64,000 nt of DNA. It comes from Vibrio renipiscarius (GTDB lineage Bacteria; Pseudomonadota; Gammaproteobacteria; Enterobacterales; Vibrionaceae). The translations under genes and the position numbers were made by a program. The notes below the pieces were generated by a model that saw nothing but the letters and a program-made list of their open reading frames with translations, was not told the DNA's origin and made no database searches. Below are positions 31,754-42,974 of this stretch, piece by piece (position 1 is the first letter of the stretch; every line of letters begins with the position of its first letter). Where the stretch lies: positions 186,001 through 250,000 of the forward strand of contig NZ_JTKH01000023.1 in the NCBI RefSeq assembly GCF_000827885.1, written 5' to 3'.

Positions 31754-33079
31754 TTAGCAACTTAACCCTGCCAACTTGTCGAAGTAATCAGGAAATGTCT
31801 TCGATGTACACTTAGGATCATTAATCGTCACCGGTGTATCGCTTAAAGCCACCAGAGAAAAACACATCGCCATGCGGTGATCGTCGTAAGTATCGATCGC
31901 GGCATGCTTAAGCTGTGTTGGTGGGGTTATGATGATGTAATCATGCCCCTCTTCCACTTCTGCACCGACTTTACGTAACTCAGTGGCCATCGCTGACAAA
32001 CGATCGGTCTCTTTCACCCGCCAATTGTAAACATTGCGGATCGCCGTTGTGCCTTCTGCAAACAACGCTGTCGTGGCAATCGTCATTGCGGCATCAGGGA
32101 TATGATTAAAGTCTAAATCAACCGCTTTGAGCTTGCCCACGCGTGAAATCACGTAATCATCACCCCACTCAATGTCCGCGCCCATTTTTTCTAACGCGTC
32201 AGCAAATTGAATATCACCTTGGATGCTGTTTTTACCGATGCCGGTAACTTTAATCGCCCCACCTTTAATCGCTGCCGCCGCTAAGAAATAGGACGCCGAA
32301 GACGCATCGCCTTCGACCAAGAAGTCACCCGGTGATACATAGCGTTGGCCGGCTTTAATCGCGAATTGTTGGTAATTACGGTTTTCTACCTCAACCCCAA
32401 ACTGAGCCATAATATGCAAGGTAATATCGATGTAAGGTTTCGACACCAAATCACCGATAATATTGATCGTCACATCGTCTTTCGCTAATGGCGCTGACAT
32501 CAAAAATGCGGTCAGGAACTGGCTTGAGATAGAACCATCAATCTCAACGCTACCGCCATTTAGGCCACGACCTACAATCTGAATGGGTGGGTAGTTGTCA
32601 TTTTCAAGGTAGCGAATCTCGGCACCGGCTTGACGCAACGCATCCACCAAATGGCCAATTGGGCGCTCTTTCATGCGTGGCTCACCAGTCAGCACATACT
32701 CACCGGAACCTAAACATAAAGCGGCCGCTAACGGGCGCATCGCGGTGCCCGCGTTACCTAAGAATAATTCTAATGGTTGAATCGCGTCGCTTGGTCCAGC
32801 AACGCACTGTTCACCAACGCGCTGTCCACCTGAAAATGCAGCGCCTAAACCATCCACTTCACACTCAGTCTTATCATCCGACAAACGATAATTAACCCCG
32901 AGCGAAGTCAACGCATTGAGCATATGACGAATGTCGTCACTATCGAGCAAATTGGTTAAACGTGTGGTTCCCTGCGCCAATGCCGCAAGCAGTAAGGCAC
33001 GGTTTGATACGCTTTTAGAACCCGGTAAGTTGACCTCACCATCGACTTTATTGATTGGTTGTAATGTAAGGCTTTCCAT
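31754..33079 (-). CDS. aroA: 3-phosphoshikimate 1-carboxyvinyltransferase (EPSP synthase)
   Basis: Joins phosphoenolpyruvate to shikimate-3-phosphate in chorismate synthesis. The start is the ATG at 33079 (MESLTLQPI), as in E. coli; the frame is open 11 codons further. Conserved [18 protein letters not shown] (18-35), [15 protein letters not shown], and [14 protein letters not shown] are present. The protein is 441 residues, about 14 longer than E. coli AroA (427). The extra residues lie at about 81-100, just before [11 protein letters not shown], and include an imperfect repeat. The core motifs look intact, so it should be active. Confidence 0.97.
   Translation of the reverse strand: MESLTLQPINKVDGEVNLPGSKSVSNRALLLAALAQGTTRLTNLLDSDDIRHMLNALTSLGVNYRLSDDKTECEVDGLGAAFSGGQRVGEQCVAGPSDAIQPLELFLGNAGTAMRPLAAALCLGSGEYVLTGEPRMKERPIGHLVDALRQAGAEIRYLENDNYPPIQIVGRGLNGGSVEIDGSISSQFLTAFLMSAPLAKDDVTINIIGDLVSKPYIDITLHIMAQFGVEVENRNYQQFAIKAGQRYVSPGDFLVEGDASSASYFLAAAAIKGGAIKVTGIGKNSIQGDIQFADALEKMGADIEWGDDYVISRVGKLKAVDLDFNHIPDAAMTIATTALFAEGTTAIRNVYNWRVKETDRLSAMATELRKVGAEVEEGHDYIIITPPTQLKHAAIDTYDDHRMAMCFSLVALSDTPVTINDPKCTSKTFPDYFDKLAGLSC
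32800..32829. repeat. Imperfect 15-bp tandem repeat inside aroA
   Basis: CAACGCACTGTTCAC (32800-32814) and CAACGCGCTGTCCAC (32815-32829) agree at 13 of 15 bases and encode part of the AroA insertion (GGQRV / GEQCV). Confidence 0.75.
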
Positions 33080-33231
33080 TGAGACTACTATTCCTTGCTC
33101 GCTCGCTTCCATAAGAGCGATGAAAAATTCTTCATACTGGCAGACTAACGAAAAACCGCCGCTAAAACCAGAGCAAATCGAGTTTTAACGACGGGAAAAC
33201 ACACAATGAGGAACAACAAGAGAATGAAGTA

Positions 33232-33690
33232 TTAGTACTCTTTATCGACTCGGACGCCATCATTGAAATAGAGAATTCTAACCGGATCATTGCGCTGGAA
33301 AATCATTGAACTATCGACATCTTGGATAACATTGATCAAACGTTTGTCGTCTGTTTGTATCAGCAACTCAACCAGTCGATACTCAACGCTGTAGCTTTGA
33401 TTGGCGCGATTACGCGCAACGCTTGCACCCGCGACCGCCCCGACGGCAGTCGCCACTTCTTTACCGGTACCACCGCCAAATTGATTGCCCACCAAGCCTC
33501 CCACTACGGCCCCTAAGAACGTTTCCCAACCGTTACTTTTCGACGCCACAATTTCTTGCTGAGTGATGTAACGGACTGAATCAACCTTGCCAAATACGAC
33601 TTCATTGACAGGACGAGCCACGTTCCGTTGATATGCGGCATTGGCAAACAGAGGAAAAATCAATAATATCCATACCCACTTCTTCATCAT
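33232..33690 (-). CDS. Glycine-zipper 2TM-domain envelope protein
   Basis: 152 residues. A signal peptide (MMKKWVWILLIFPLFANA) is cleaved after ANA, with no lipobox, so the product is periplasmic or outer-membrane associated. A glycine-rich stretch GAVVGGLVGNQFGGGTGKEV followed by AVGAVAGASVARNRAN is the glycine-zipper 2TM motif of SlyB/OmpA-associated families. The C-terminus is a small beta-rich domain. AGAGG lies eight bases before the ATG at 33690. Exact function not known; probably envelope integrity. Confidence 0.78.
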   Translation of the reverse strand: MMKKWVWILLIFPLFANAAYQRNVARPVNEVVFGKVDSVRYITQQEIVASKSNGWETFLGAVVGGLVGNQFGGGTGKEVATAVGAVAGASVARNRANQSYSVEYRLVELLIQTDDKRLINVIQDVDSSMIFQRNDPVRILYFNDGVRVDKEY

Positions 33691-33705
33691 AATCGAAACC
33701 TCTTG

Positions 33706-34422
33706 ATGGCTATTTATCTGACAGAACTCGACCCCAATAACTTGAGCTTCCCGTCGCCATTTGACGCACTGGATGATCCCAATGGCTTATTAGCGTTTGG
33801 CGGTGATCTGTCGGCAGATCGTATACTAACAGCTTACCACAATGGCATATTTCCATGGTATGGCCCAGGCGAACCGATTTTATGGTGGAGCCCTTCACCT
33901 CGCGCCGTATTCAAACCCAGCCTGTTTAAACCATCAAAAAGTTTGAAGAAATTCCAACGCAAGCATCAATATCAAGTCAGTATCAACCATGCGACGGCTC
34001 AAGTGATCGACCAATGTGCCGCCCTGCGCTGCGCGGAAGAAACCTGGCTCAATGAAGATATGCGGCATGCTTACAAAGCGTTGGCAAAACAAGGGCGCTG
34101 CCACTCTGTTGAAGTATGGCAAGAAAATCGTTTGATTGGCGGCTTGTATGGGCTGTCTATCGGGCAATTGTTCTGTGGCGAATCGATGTTTAGCCTGGAA
34201 AGTAACGCATCAAAAATCGCTTTGTGGTATTTCTGCGATCATTTCCAGCAGCAAGGCGGACAATTAATTGATTGCCAAGTATTGAATGAGCACACGCAAT
34301 CTTTAGGCGCATTTGAACTGGAACGAGAGAGCTTTATTCAAAGCCTGCTATCTTTAAGATATCAAGCTCTTGAGGAGCAGTGCTTTCAGCCACAATGGCT
34401 TAATTTACCCACCGAGAGATGA
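33706..34422 (+). CDS. aat: Leucyl/phenylalanyl-tRNA--protein transferase
   Basis: N-end-rule transferase that adds Leu or Phe from tRNA to proteins with N-terminal Arg or Lys, marking them for ClpAP via ClpS. 238 residues from ATG 33706; a TTG one codon earlier is in frame. Conserved FPSPFDALDDPNGLLAFGGDLS, YHNGIFPWYG, PILWWSPSPRAVF and GESMFS are present. It begins 15 bases from the divergent glycine-zipper gene and is one base upstream of bpt, forming an N-degron operon. Confidence 0.96.
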   Translation: MAIYLTELDPNNLSFPSPFDALDDPNGLLAFGGDLSADRILTAYHNGIFPWYGPGEPILWWSPSPRAVFKPSLFKPSKSLKKFQRKHQYQVSINHATAQVIDQCAALRCAEETWLNEDMRHAYKALAKQGRCHSVEVWQENRLIGGLYGLSIGQLFCGESMFSLESNASKIALWYFCDHFQQQGGQLIDCQVLNEHTQSLGAFELERESFIQSLLSLRYQALEEQCFQPQWLNLPTER

Positions 34423-34423
34423 A

Positions 34424-35122
34424 ATGAGTTCTGACTTGCAGCAAATTCGGATTGGTTTAACCGATAACCATCCTTGTAGCTATCTACCGAATCGACAAGA
34501 ACGCGTCGCGGTCGCATTAGACCCGGAACTGCACAGCTCATCAAATTATGAAGTGTTGCTCGCCAATGGATTTCGTCGTAGTGGTGATACGATGTATAAG
34601 CCCCACTGTGAACTTTGCAGCGCCTGCCAGCCGATTCGTATTGCTATTCCAAACTTCACCCCCTCTCGCAGCCAAAAACGCCTCCTGGCCAAAGCGAAAG
34701 GGATTACCTATCAGCTCAAGGAAGAAATGGATGAGCATTGGTTTTCACTTTATAGCCGCTATATCGAAGCGCGCCATCGTGAAGGCAGTATGTATCCACC
34801 TAACCGTGAAACCTTTGCTCAGTTTTCGCATTGTGCGTGGTTAAATACACAATATTTGCACATTTACGATAACGGAAACCTAATTGGCATTGCAGTTACC
34901 GATATTCTGAGCAATAGTGCCAGTGCTTTTTATACCTTTTTCGAACCAAACAGTGAGTTTTCACTTGGAACCCTAGGGGTATTACTGCAAATTGATTATT
35001 GCCGTAACCAAGGAAAACAGTGGCTTTATCTCGGTTACCAAATTGATGAATGCCCAGCGATGAATTACAAAGTCCGCTTTCAACCGCATCAAAGGCTAGT
35101 AAATCAGACTTGGCGAGGGTAG
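34424..35122 (+). CDS. bpt: Aspartate/glutamate leucyltransferase
   Basis: Adds Leu to proteins with N-terminal Asp or Glu, the second bacterial N-degron enzyme (also called Ate/Bpt). 232 residues from the ATG at 34424 (MSSDLQQIRIG); GAGAG is placed upstream. Conserved HPCSYLPNRQERVAV, RRSGDTMYKPHCELCSACQPIRI with a Cys cluster, and the late YLGYQIDECPAMNYKVRFQPH. The ATG is one base after the aat stop, so the two are coupled. It also occurs next to aat in V. vulnificus-type genomes. Confidence 0.95.
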   Translation: MSSDLQQIRIGLTDNHPCSYLPNRQERVAVALDPELHSSSNYEVLLANGFRRSGDTMYKPHCELCSACQPIRIAIPNFTPSRSQKRLLAKAKGITYQLKEEMDEHWFSLYSRYIEARHREGSMYPPNRETFAQFSHCAWLNTQYLHIYDNGNLIGIAVTDILSNSASAFYTFFEPNSEFSLGTLGVLLQIDYCRNQGKQWLYLGYQIDECPAMNYKVRFQPHQRLVNQTWRG

Positions 35123-35203
35123 AATACGCCCCAACTTTACTTAATTCATTTTTATCGGCGCAAATAGCCGGTTGAAATTGTCCATTTTGAAAAAGAGGAA
35201 TAA

Positions 35204-35422
<219 letters not shown>

Positions 35423-35444
35423 TCTTTAGATTTACGAATGCAAC

Positions 35445-35473
35445 AAAAACCGGAGCCATTGGCTCCGGTTTTT
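35445..35473 (+). terminator. Terminator of infA
   Basis: CCGGAGCC (35450-35457), ATT loop, GGCTCCGG (35461-35468), with five A before and five T after. It is placed to serve infA and may also reach the convergent tdk. Confidence 0.92.
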
Positions 35474-35501
35474 GTTTTTGCACGAAAAGCATCATTGCCG
35501 T

Positions 35502-36080
35502 TTATTGGCCCAGTGCTTCTTTGTAGTGCTGACGGCAAGCTGATACGTAACGATCATTCCCACCAATCGCCACTTGATCACCTTGTGCAATCGCATTACC
35601 GTGTTCGTCTGTGCGGATCACCATGTTCGCTTTACGGCCACAATGACAAATCGTTTTCAGCTCAACCAGCTTATCTGCCCAAGAAAGTAAGTATTTACTG
35701 CCTTCAAACAACTCACCAAGAAAGTCGGTACGAAGACCGTAGCACAGCACCGGAATATGCAATTTATCAACCACTTCCGTTAACTGATATACCTGCTCTT
35801 TCGATAAGAACTGACATTCATCAATCAAAATACAGTGACGCTTCTCTTCATTATTAAGGGTTTCAATCGCCTTAAACATGTCGGTTTCTGGCTTAAACAA
35901 GAAAGCATCTGACTGCAAACCAATACGCGAACTCACTTTACCAATGCCGTAGCGATCATCTAATGCCGCAGTGAAAATCACTGGGTTCATACCACGCTCT
36001 TGGTAATTAAATGACGATTGAAGAAGCGTAGTGGATTTACCCGCATTCATTGCCGAGTAATAGAAGTACATCTGAGCCAC
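35502..36080 (-). CDS. tdk: Thymidine kinase
   Basis: Phosphorylates thymidine with ATP in nucleotide salvage. 192 residues from a GTG at 36080 (read as MAQMYFYYS), chosen because AGGG lies eight bases upstream and this is the family N-terminus; a GTG three codons earlier is also in frame. Walker A is AMNAGKST, the lid/DExQ region is [10 protein letters not shown], and the zinc-binding CHCG plus a late Cys is present. Single gene, convergent with infA. Confidence 0.96.
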   Translation of the reverse strand: MAQMYFYYSAMNAGKSTTLLQSSFNYQERGMNPVIFTAALDDRYGIGKVSSRIGLQSDAFLFKPETDMFKAIETLNNEEKRHCILIDECQFLSKEQVYQLTEVVDKLHIPVLCYGLRTDFLGELFEGSKYLLSWADKLVELKTICHCGRKANMVIRTDEHGNAIAQGDQVAIGGNDRYVSACRQHYKEALGQ

Positions 36081-36115
36081 GAAAAACACCCTGTAAAAAT
36101 AAACAAATCGGATAG

Positions 36116-36140
36116 AAAAAAGGGCTGACGATTCAGCCCC
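36116..36140 (-). terminator. Terminator of cysS
   Basis: GGGCTGA (36122-36128), CGAT loop, TCAGCCC (36133-36139). The A run at 36116-36121 gives the minus-strand U tract. Confidence 0.85.
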
Positions 36141-36181
36141 TTAAAATTATTCAAACATCCACTAACGTATTGATGTGGAGT

Positions 36182-37564
36182 TTATTTACGACGCCAGGTT
36201 GTGCCCTCTGCGCCATCTTCTAGCTCAATACCCATCTCGTTAAGCTTATCACGCGCTAAATCCGCGTTAGCCCAATCTTTCGATGCACGAGAATCGTTAC
36301 GCAGTTTGATCAATGCTTCAATTTCAGCCACTTCATCATCGTTACCCGCATCACCTTTTAAGAAGGCCTCTGCATCTTGATGAAGAATACCAATCACTTC
36401 TGCCATTTCACGCATGACCACGCCGAGCGCGCTCGCTTGCTCTACGTTTTCAGCTTTCAGACGGTTAATCTCACGCGCCATATCAAACAGAACTGAGTAA
36501 GCTTCTGGTGTATTGAAGTCATCGTTCATCGCGTCATTAAAACGCGCTTGGTACTCTTCGCCACCTGCCGCTTCAACTGACAGATCTAGACCACGTAGCG
36601 AGGTGTATAGACGCTCAAGTGAAGCACGCGCTTGGTTTAGGTTTTCTTCGCTGTAGTTTAGTTGGCTACGGTAGTGACCAGACATTAGGAAGTAACGAAC
36701 CGTTTCTGCGTCGTAGTGACCCAATACATCACGAATAGTGAAGAAGTTGCCTAGCGATTTAGACATTTTCTCTTTATCCACCATCACCATGCCGCTGTGC
36801 ATCCAAGTATTCACATACTGGGTGTTATGCGCGCAGCACGATTGAGCGATTTCATTTTCGTGGTGTGGGAACTGCAGATCAGAACCACCGCCATGGATAT
36901 CGAAATGATTACCAAGAATAGAAGAGTTCATTGCTGAACATTCGATGTGCCAACCTGGACGGCCTGCGCCCCATGGTGATTCCCATGTAGGTTCGCCAGG
37001 CTTAGACATTTTCCATAATACAAAGTCGAGTGGGCTGCGTTTTGCCGATTCAATATCCACGCGCGCACCAGCTTGTAGCTGATCAAGATCTTGCTTAGAC
37101 AGCTTGCCGTATTCATCGAATTTGCTTACTTCAAACATCACATCGCCATTGCTTGCGACATAAGCAAAACCACGTTCAATCAGCTTTTCAACCAACGCAA
37201 TGATTTCGTCGATATATTCCGTAGCACGAGGTTCAACATCTGGACGCTTCATATTCAACGCGTCAAAATCTGCGTGCATTTCACCGATAAGACGCTCAGT
37301 CAATGACTCGCAACTTTCACCGTTTTCATTGGCACGTTTGATGATTTTGTCATCAATATCCGTGATATTACGAACGAACGTCAAATCGTAACCAAGGTAA
37401 CGCAAGTAGCGTGAAACCACGTCGAATGAAACAAACGTGCGGCCATGACCGATATGACAGAGATCGTAAATGGTTACCCCACAGACATACATGCCGATTT
37501 TACCAGCAGTGATTGGTTTGAATTCCTCTTTCTGTCTTGTGAGTGTGTTATATATTTTTAACAT
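36182..37564 (-). CDS. cysS: Cysteine--tRNA ligase
   Basis: Class I synthetase, 460 residues. The HIGH motif is read in [12 protein letters not shown] near residue 40; KMSKSLGNF is the ATP-binding loop. A zinc site uses Cys in [10 protein letters not shown], the later CSAMNS, and HHENE. The C-terminal helical domain recognises the anticodon. The ATG is at 37564. Single gene between tdk and the divergent ppiB. Confidence 0.98.
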   Translation of the reverse strand: MLKIYNTLTRQKEEFKPITAGKIGMYVCGVTIYDLCHIGHGRTFVSFDVVSRYLRYLGYDLTFVRNITDIDDKIIKRANENGESCESLTERLIGEMHADFDALNMKRPDVEPRATEYIDEIIALVEKLIERGFAYVASNGDVMFEVSKFDEYGKLSKQDLDQLQAGARVDIESAKRSPLDFVLWKMSKPGEPTWESPWGAGRPGWHIECSAMNSSILGNHFDIHGGGSDLQFPHHENEIAQSCCAHNTQYVNTWMHSGMVMVDKEKMSKSLGNFFTIRDVLGHYDAETVRYFLMSGHYRSQLNYSEENLNQARASLERLYTSLRGLDLSVEAAGGEEYQARFNDAMNDDFNTPEAYSVLFDMAREINRLKAENVEQASALGVVMREMAEVIGILHQDAEAFLKGDAGNDDEVAEIEALIKLRNDSRASKDWANADLARDKLNEMGIELEDGAEGTTWRRK

Positions 37565-37766
37565 GATCTCTATGCTTAATCTGGGTGAAACAAAATAGGC
37601 ACTCAGTATATCAATTCACACTTGATTAGGTAATCCCTCAAACGGTTAAAAAGCCATCATTAGCACCTATACTGGTAGGAGAACCCCTTCTTTTCACGTA
37701 TTAATGTCTGAAAAGTTAAGATAGAATCTTAAGCTCAAATCAAAAACATCGGTTAAGGATACAATC

Positions 37767-38261
37767 ATGATCACCCTTCACACTAATTTTGGTGACATCA
37801 AAGTTAAGCTAGACACTGAGAACGCTCCAGAAACAAGCGCAAACTTCCTACAGTACTGCCGTGATGGTTTTTACGACAACACACTATTCCACCGTGTTAT
37901 CGATGGTTTCATGATTCAAGGTGGTGGCATGGAGTCTGGCCTACGTGAGAAGGCAACTCGTGCAACGATCAAAAACGAAGCAAACAACGGCCTAAGCAAT
38001 AAAGTGGGTACACTTGCAATGGCTCGTACTATGGAACCGCATTCGGCAAGCTCTCAGTTCTTCATCAACGTGAGCAACAACACTTTCCTAGACTTCCGTA
38101 GCGAAAGCCTAGACGGTTGGGGTTACTGTGTATTTGCTGAAGTTGTTGAAGGCATGGACATCGTTGACCAAATCAAAGGTGTAAGCACTGGCTCTTACGG
38201 TATGCACCAAGATGTACCACTAGAAGACGTGGTAATCACTGGCACAACTATCGAAGCATAG
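37767..38261 (+). CDS. ppiB: Peptidyl-prolyl cis-trans isomerase B (cytoplasmic cyclophilin)
   Basis: 164 residues with no signal peptide, so cytosolic. Cyclophilin motifs [13 protein letters not shown] with the catalytic Arg, SSQFFINV, and [17 protein letters not shown] are complete. AAGGAT precedes the ATG. It is divergent from cysS, a conserved pairing (E. coli ppiB is also next to cysS), and is followed by lpxH after a terminator. It accelerates proline isomerisation in protein folding. Confidence 0.97.
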   Translation: MITLHTNFGDIKVKLDTENAPETSANFLQYCRDGFYDNTLFHRVIDGFMIQGGGMESGLREKATRATIKNEANNGLSNKVGTLAMARTMEPHSASSQFFINVSNNTFLDFRSESLDGWGYCVFAEVVEGMDIVDQIKGVSTGSYGMHQDVPLEDVVITGTTIEA

Positions 38262-38270
38262 TTGTCAATA

Positions 38271-38292
38271 AAGGGCGCTTTGCGCCCTTTTT
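38271..38292 (+). terminator. Terminator between ppiB and lpxH
   Basis: AAGGGCGC (38271-38278), TTT loop, GCGCCCTT (38282-38289), then T residues. lpxH begins 19 bases further, so some read-through may supply it. Confidence 0.85.
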
Positions 38293-38310
38293 ATTAACTC
38301 TTCAAATATT

Positions 38311-39045
38311 ATGACCACACTCTTTATCTCCGATCTGCACCTCTCTCCCAATACGACAGACATCAATCGCTGTTTCACCCAGTTCATGCGCAACGAAGCC
38401 ATCCATGCTGATGCATTATATGTTCTTGGTGATCTGTTTGATTTTTGGGTAGGCGACGATGATAGCAGTGATTTTGCCAAGCAAGTTCGCGCGGAATTTA
38501 AACAACTCACCGACCGTGGTGTGCCGTGCTTTTTTGTTAAGGGCAATCGCGACTTCCTCGTCGGTCAACGCTTTGCCAAGCAAACGGGCATGACATTATT
38601 GGGGGATGAAACCGTCATCGACCTGTATGGACGTAAAGCCGTAATATTGCATGGCGACACGCTGTGTACCGAAGATACCCAATACTTGGCATTTCGTGCC
38701 AAAGTAAACCAACCTTGGCTGCAATGGGTATTCAATCGCTTACCAATGATGCTTAAAAGAAAAATCGTTGGCAAAATTCAGCAAGGCGCACGTGATACGA
38801 AACAATCCAAATCGCTGGAGATTATGGATGTAACACAAAGCGAAGTGGAAGACGTTATGACGGCACATAATGTTGATTTGATGATTCACGGCCACACCCA
38901 CCGCCCAAACACGCACCGTTTTACGAGCTCGAATCAGCAGGCCATGACACGTATTGTACTTGGTGATTGGTATGAACAAGGTTCCATTTTATCTTGTGAT
39001 CCACATAGCCTCACATTAGAAACACGCCCATTTGGCGAGAAATAA
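38311..39045 (+). CDS. lpxH: UDP-2,3-diacylglucosamine diphosphatase
   Basis: Hydrolyses UDP-2,3-diacylglucosamine to lipid X in lipid A synthesis. 244 residues. Metallophosphoesterase motifs are in order: D8/H10 in ISDLHLS, GDLFDFW with Asp41, GNRDF, HGDTLCT, and HGHTHRPNTH. It acts at the inner face of the membrane. There is no clear ribosome-binding site at 38311, but the N-terminus MTTLFISDLHL matches the family. Position after ppiB matches E. coli. Confidence 0.97.
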   Translation: MTTLFISDLHLSPNTTDINRCFTQFMRNEAIHADALYVLGDLFDFWVGDDDSSDFAKQVRAEFKQLTDRGVPCFFVKGNRDFLVGQRFAKQTGMTLLGDETVIDLYGRKAVILHGDTLCTEDTQYLAFRAKVNQPWLQWVFNRLPMMLKRKIVGKIQQGARDTKQSKSLEIMDVTQSEVEDVMTAHNVDLMIHGHTHRPNTHRFTSSNQQAMTRIVLGDWYEQGSILSCDPHSLTLETRPFGEK

Positions 39046-39171
39046 CATCACGTTGAAGACCCCCATCATACGATTTAGCGCCGTAATACCCATGAGTGTA
39101 AGGTAGCTCTTTACTCTCAGTAGATGGCTCAATACACTAGCGCCAATTTCAGCCTAACAAATGGTGCTCGT

Positions 39172-39672
39172 ATGAGTCATTGTCCTTGCGGCAACCTAAC
39201 TAGCTATGAAGAGTGTTGCCAACCTGTCCATCTTGATCATCACCACGCTCAAACCCCAGAACAACTGATGCGTGCTCGCTATAGCGCGCATGTAAAACAG
39301 CTGGTCGACTTTGTGGTTAAGACTTACCACCCAAGCTGCGATGCTGAAGCTCAACGCGATGCGATTGCAGATTCAGTTCACAGTCACTGGTTATCTCTTG
39401 AAGTCATGGGCAGCGAAGATGGCAAAAATAGCGAAGAAGGCTTCGTTACTTTTCAAGCCTACTTTGAACAAGATGACGAAGAATACTGTCTTGAAGAGCG
39501 CTCCCGCTTTGTGCGTGAAGACGGTCTTTGGTATTACATTGATGGTGAATACACTTTGCAAGAAGAAGTACAAGATGAGCGTCTTTCTCAACCAATCAAA
39601 AGCCTCAAAGTAGGACGTAATGATCCGTGTATTTGTGGCAGCGGCAAAAAATTTAAGAAGTGCTGCGGATAA
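39172..39672 (+). CDS. ychJ: YchJ family protein with SEC-C motif
   Basis: 166 residues from ATG 39172 ([16 protein letters not shown]). The frame continues to an ATG at 39124, but the Cys motif is normally at the very N-terminus. The N-terminal CPCG...CC motif, the NTF2-like middle segment ([30 protein letters not shown]), and the C-terminal SEC-C zinc motif [13 protein letters not shown] match E. coli YchJ. Function not established. Terminator follows. Confidence 0.88.
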   Translation: MSHCPCGNLTSYEECCQPVHLDHHHAQTPEQLMRARYSAHVKQLVDFVVKTYHPSCDAEAQRDAIADSVHSHWLSLEVMGSEDGKNSEEGFVTFQAYFEQDDEEYCLEERSRFVREDGLWYYIDGEYTLQEEVQDERLSQPIKSLKVGRNDPCICGSGKKFKKCCG

Positions 39673-39680
39673 TTAAACAA

Positions 39681-39711
39681 AAAAGGTAGATGCCACGCAT
39701 CTACCTTTTTA
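39681..39711. terminator. Terminator between ychJ and yeaC
   Basis: AAAAGGTAGATGC pairs with GCATCTACCTTTT around CAC; A and T runs flank it, so it can serve both convergent genes. Confidence 0.9.
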
Positions 39712-39727
39712 TTATCTATCTCTTACG

Positions 39728-40015
39728 TCAATCGATATCATTTGGGTTGACGCGGACAATGTCAGATTGTGCTTTTTGAAATTGTTTTTTGAGTTCCGCT
39801 TTGGATTTAAAACTGATTTCGCCCCCCTGAGCAACCGTCATATGTTGGGCATCATGATTATGTTTCGCTTGGTAAAGCATCACCGCTTGCATGCATGAAT
39901 CACGCTGTGATTGGGAGAGAATCGTTCCTTCTGGCCACTTTCCGGTTTCAACCGCATACAGCAAACGCTCGTATGCTTCTGGAGTAATGGCATTAACTAA
40001 TTGCTCAGCGTCCAT
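39728..40015 (-). CDS. yeaC: YeaC family protein (DUF1315)
   Basis: 95 residues from ATG 40015, with AAGGA six bases upstream; longer in-frame extensions are not supported. It resembles E. coli YeaC: YERLLYAVETGKWPEG, MLYQAKHNHDAQHMTV, and KSKAELKKQF. Small cytoplasmic protein of unknown function. In E. coli yeaC sits beside msrB-gapA-yeaD, which are also the next genes here, so the neighbourhood is conserved. Confidence 0.86.
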   Translation of the reverse strand: MDAEQLVNAITPEAYERLLYAVETGKWPEGTILSQSQRDSCMQAVMLYQAKHNHDAQHMTVAQGGEISFKSKAELKKQFQKAQSDIVRVNPNDID

Positions 40016-40118
40016 GGATAATCCTTGATTGTCATTGTCTAAGCAAAACATAACTGGCTCGTTAATCGAGTCAAGACATGAACCCAGAATAAGCGTCTCT
40101 GATCACAAGCAGCAAATT

Positions 40119-40943
40119 ATGAACAGACTCAAATTGGCCACCATGATTGGCATAGGATTTCTTTTAAGCGGGTGCTTTGAAGGAAGAAAAAACACCGACC
40201 AACTGTGTGAAGAAAATCCTGCACTGCGCTGCGAGCATCTGAATATGGACGATGGTCAGTGCCGATTACCAAGAACTGACTTAGTTTGGCATCGTTTCGA
40301 GTTAATAAAGAACCCGTCTGACGACAACAAAATTCGTGAATACCATATTCTCACTGAGTTTAAAAAATGCTTATCGCTGGCCGCTCAAATCCAACCTATC
40401 GATCAAAACAATCGTAAGGAAAAGCGCTTCACCACGCTGATGCACATTAATGATGAGTTAGTGCGAGTCGTGGCAGACATTAAACAATCCGCCTCAGCAC
40501 AAGCACTCTATTTCCTGTGGAGCCAAGAGGGAGATAAGGAAGCGCGTCGCTATTTTTTACAACTCGAAGGTTCAAAAGCGCTTGAGAGTGCCGAAATGCA
40601 ATATGCACTCGCCACTTTTTATACCAGCCGTGACGTAAACAAAACGTTATATCTTTTGAACCGTTCATTGGAACTGGCGGATGGGAAAAACACCAACCTT
40701 GATACGATTAAGACACTGGCGAGTCTGAACTTCCAAAACCAATATAAAGAACGCGCTTATATATGGGCGCAAGTCGCGAAGCAATACAAGGTTCCGACCG
40801 CCTCTGTACTTAACCGCCAACTTATGTATGGGTTGAGCGAAGCGCAATACCAACAACTCGATGAGATTGCGCTTGATGTATACAGCGCAATTGAAAAAGG
40901 CACTTACAGCACAGCGATCATTCCTTTATATAAGAATAATTAA
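40119..40943 (+). CDS. DUF2989 lipoprotein
   Basis: 274 residues from ATG 40119. The signal peptide ends in LLSGCFEG, a lipobox, so Cys19 is the predicted lipidation site. After it is a Cys-rich stretch (DQLCEENPALRCEHLNMDDGQC), then alpha-helical repeats reminiscent of TPR/Sel1-like structure (ALYFLWSQEGDKEARRYFLQ, AEMQYALATFYTSRD). DUF2989 proteins are found in Vibrio and Shewanella; function unknown. Divergent from yeaC; the convergent msrB begins its stop 60 bases later. Confidence 0.8.
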   Translation: MNRLKLATMIGIGFLLSGCFEGRKNTDQLCEENPALRCEHLNMDDGQCRLPRTDLVWHRFELIKNPSDDNKIREYHILTEFKKCLSLAAQIQPIDQNNRKEKRFTTLMHINDELVRVVADIKQSASAQALYFLWSQEGDKEARRYFLQLEGSKALESAEMQYALATFYTSRDVNKTLYLLNRSLELADGKNTNLDTIKTLASLNFQNQYKERAYIWAQVAKQYKVPTASVLNRQLMYGLSEAQYQQLDEIALDVYSAIEKGTYSTAIIPLYKNN

Positions 40944-40994
40944 CGAGTCAGCCTTAATGTAAGAGCACATTGATTTTGAAAGAATGAAACAAAC

Positions 40995-41020
40995 AGCGGT
41001 GATTTAATCACCGCTTTTTT
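40995..41020. terminator. Terminator overlapping the msrB 3' end
   Basis: AGCGGTGAT (40995-41003), TTA loop, ATCACCGCT (41007-41015), then six T for the DUF2989 side. The loop TTA is the complement of the msrB stop codon (TAA). Confidence 0.88.
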
Positions 41021-41423
41021 GTTGATTGTTGAAAATTAACGACACAGAATTCACACAAAATCGCTCGCCGGTCGTCGGTGGGCCATCTGGAAAAACGTGA
41101 CCTAGATGGCTATCACAGGTCGCGCAACGAATCTCAGAACGAACCATTCCGTGACTCAGATCTTCTAAATAACGCACCGCTTGATCATTAATTGGGGCAT
41201 CAAAGCTTGGCCAACCACAACCTGAGTCGAACTTATTGCTTGATTGAAACAAGGGGGCTTGGCAACACGTGCACGAATAAACCCCTGATTCTCGATTGTG
41301 CAACAACTTTCCGCTAAAAGGGGCTTCTGTCCCTTGCTGTCTGCAGACGCGAAATTCCTCATCAGATAAGCGTTCGCGCCAGTATTCTTCCGGCTTGGAA
41401 ACTTTTTCAATTTCTGTTTTCAT
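41004..41423 (-). CDS. msrB: Peptide-methionine (R)-S-oxide reductase
   Basis: Reduces methionine-R-sulfoxide in proteins in the cytosol. 139 residues. The zinc site has Cys51/Cys54 (CTCC) and Cys100/Cys103 (CATC); the catalytic Cys123 lies in ERFCVNS. The [10 protein letters not shown] and [10 protein letters not shown] loops are intact. The ATG is at 41423. Divergent from gapA, as in E. coli. Its last codons overlap the intrinsic terminator of the convergent DUF2989 gene. Confidence 0.97.
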   Translation of the reverse strand: MKTEIEKVSKPEEYWRERLSDEEFRVCRQQGTEAPFSGKLLHNRESGVYSCTCCQAPLFQSSNKFDSGCGWPSFDAPINDQAVRYLEDLSHGMVRSEIRCATCDSHLGHVFPDGPPTTGERFCVNSVSLIFNNQQKSGD

Positions 41424-42765
<1,342 letters not shown>

Positions 42766-42812
42766 TTTCTTAGATAACGATTAGCGAACTTTTCTTTGAG
42801 AAAAATCGTGAA

Positions 42813-42840
42813 AAAAGGCGGCTCTTGAGTCGCCTTTTTA
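42813..42840 (+). terminator. Terminator of gapA
   Basis: AAAAGGCGGCT pairs with AGTCGCCTTTT (one G-U pair) around CTTG and runs into T residues. Confidence 0.88.
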
Positions 42841-42974
42841 GTACCTAAAAAACGGCATTTTATACTTAAAATACTGACTTTTATCGAAATTACATTCCTT
42901 TGGTTTTTCATTTTTCACCTCTTTGATCCAAAATGGGCCAACGGAATCTAATTTTAAAATTCGAGGACTCTTTT

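Noticed and set aside
34370-34423. Longer bpt start inside aat
   Set aside because: The 18 extra codons would overlap aat; the ATG at 34424 has a good site and matches the family N-terminus.
35438-35857. 139-codon plus-strand ORF after infA
   Set aside because: It begins at the infA terminator and overlaps tdk antisense; composition is non-coding.
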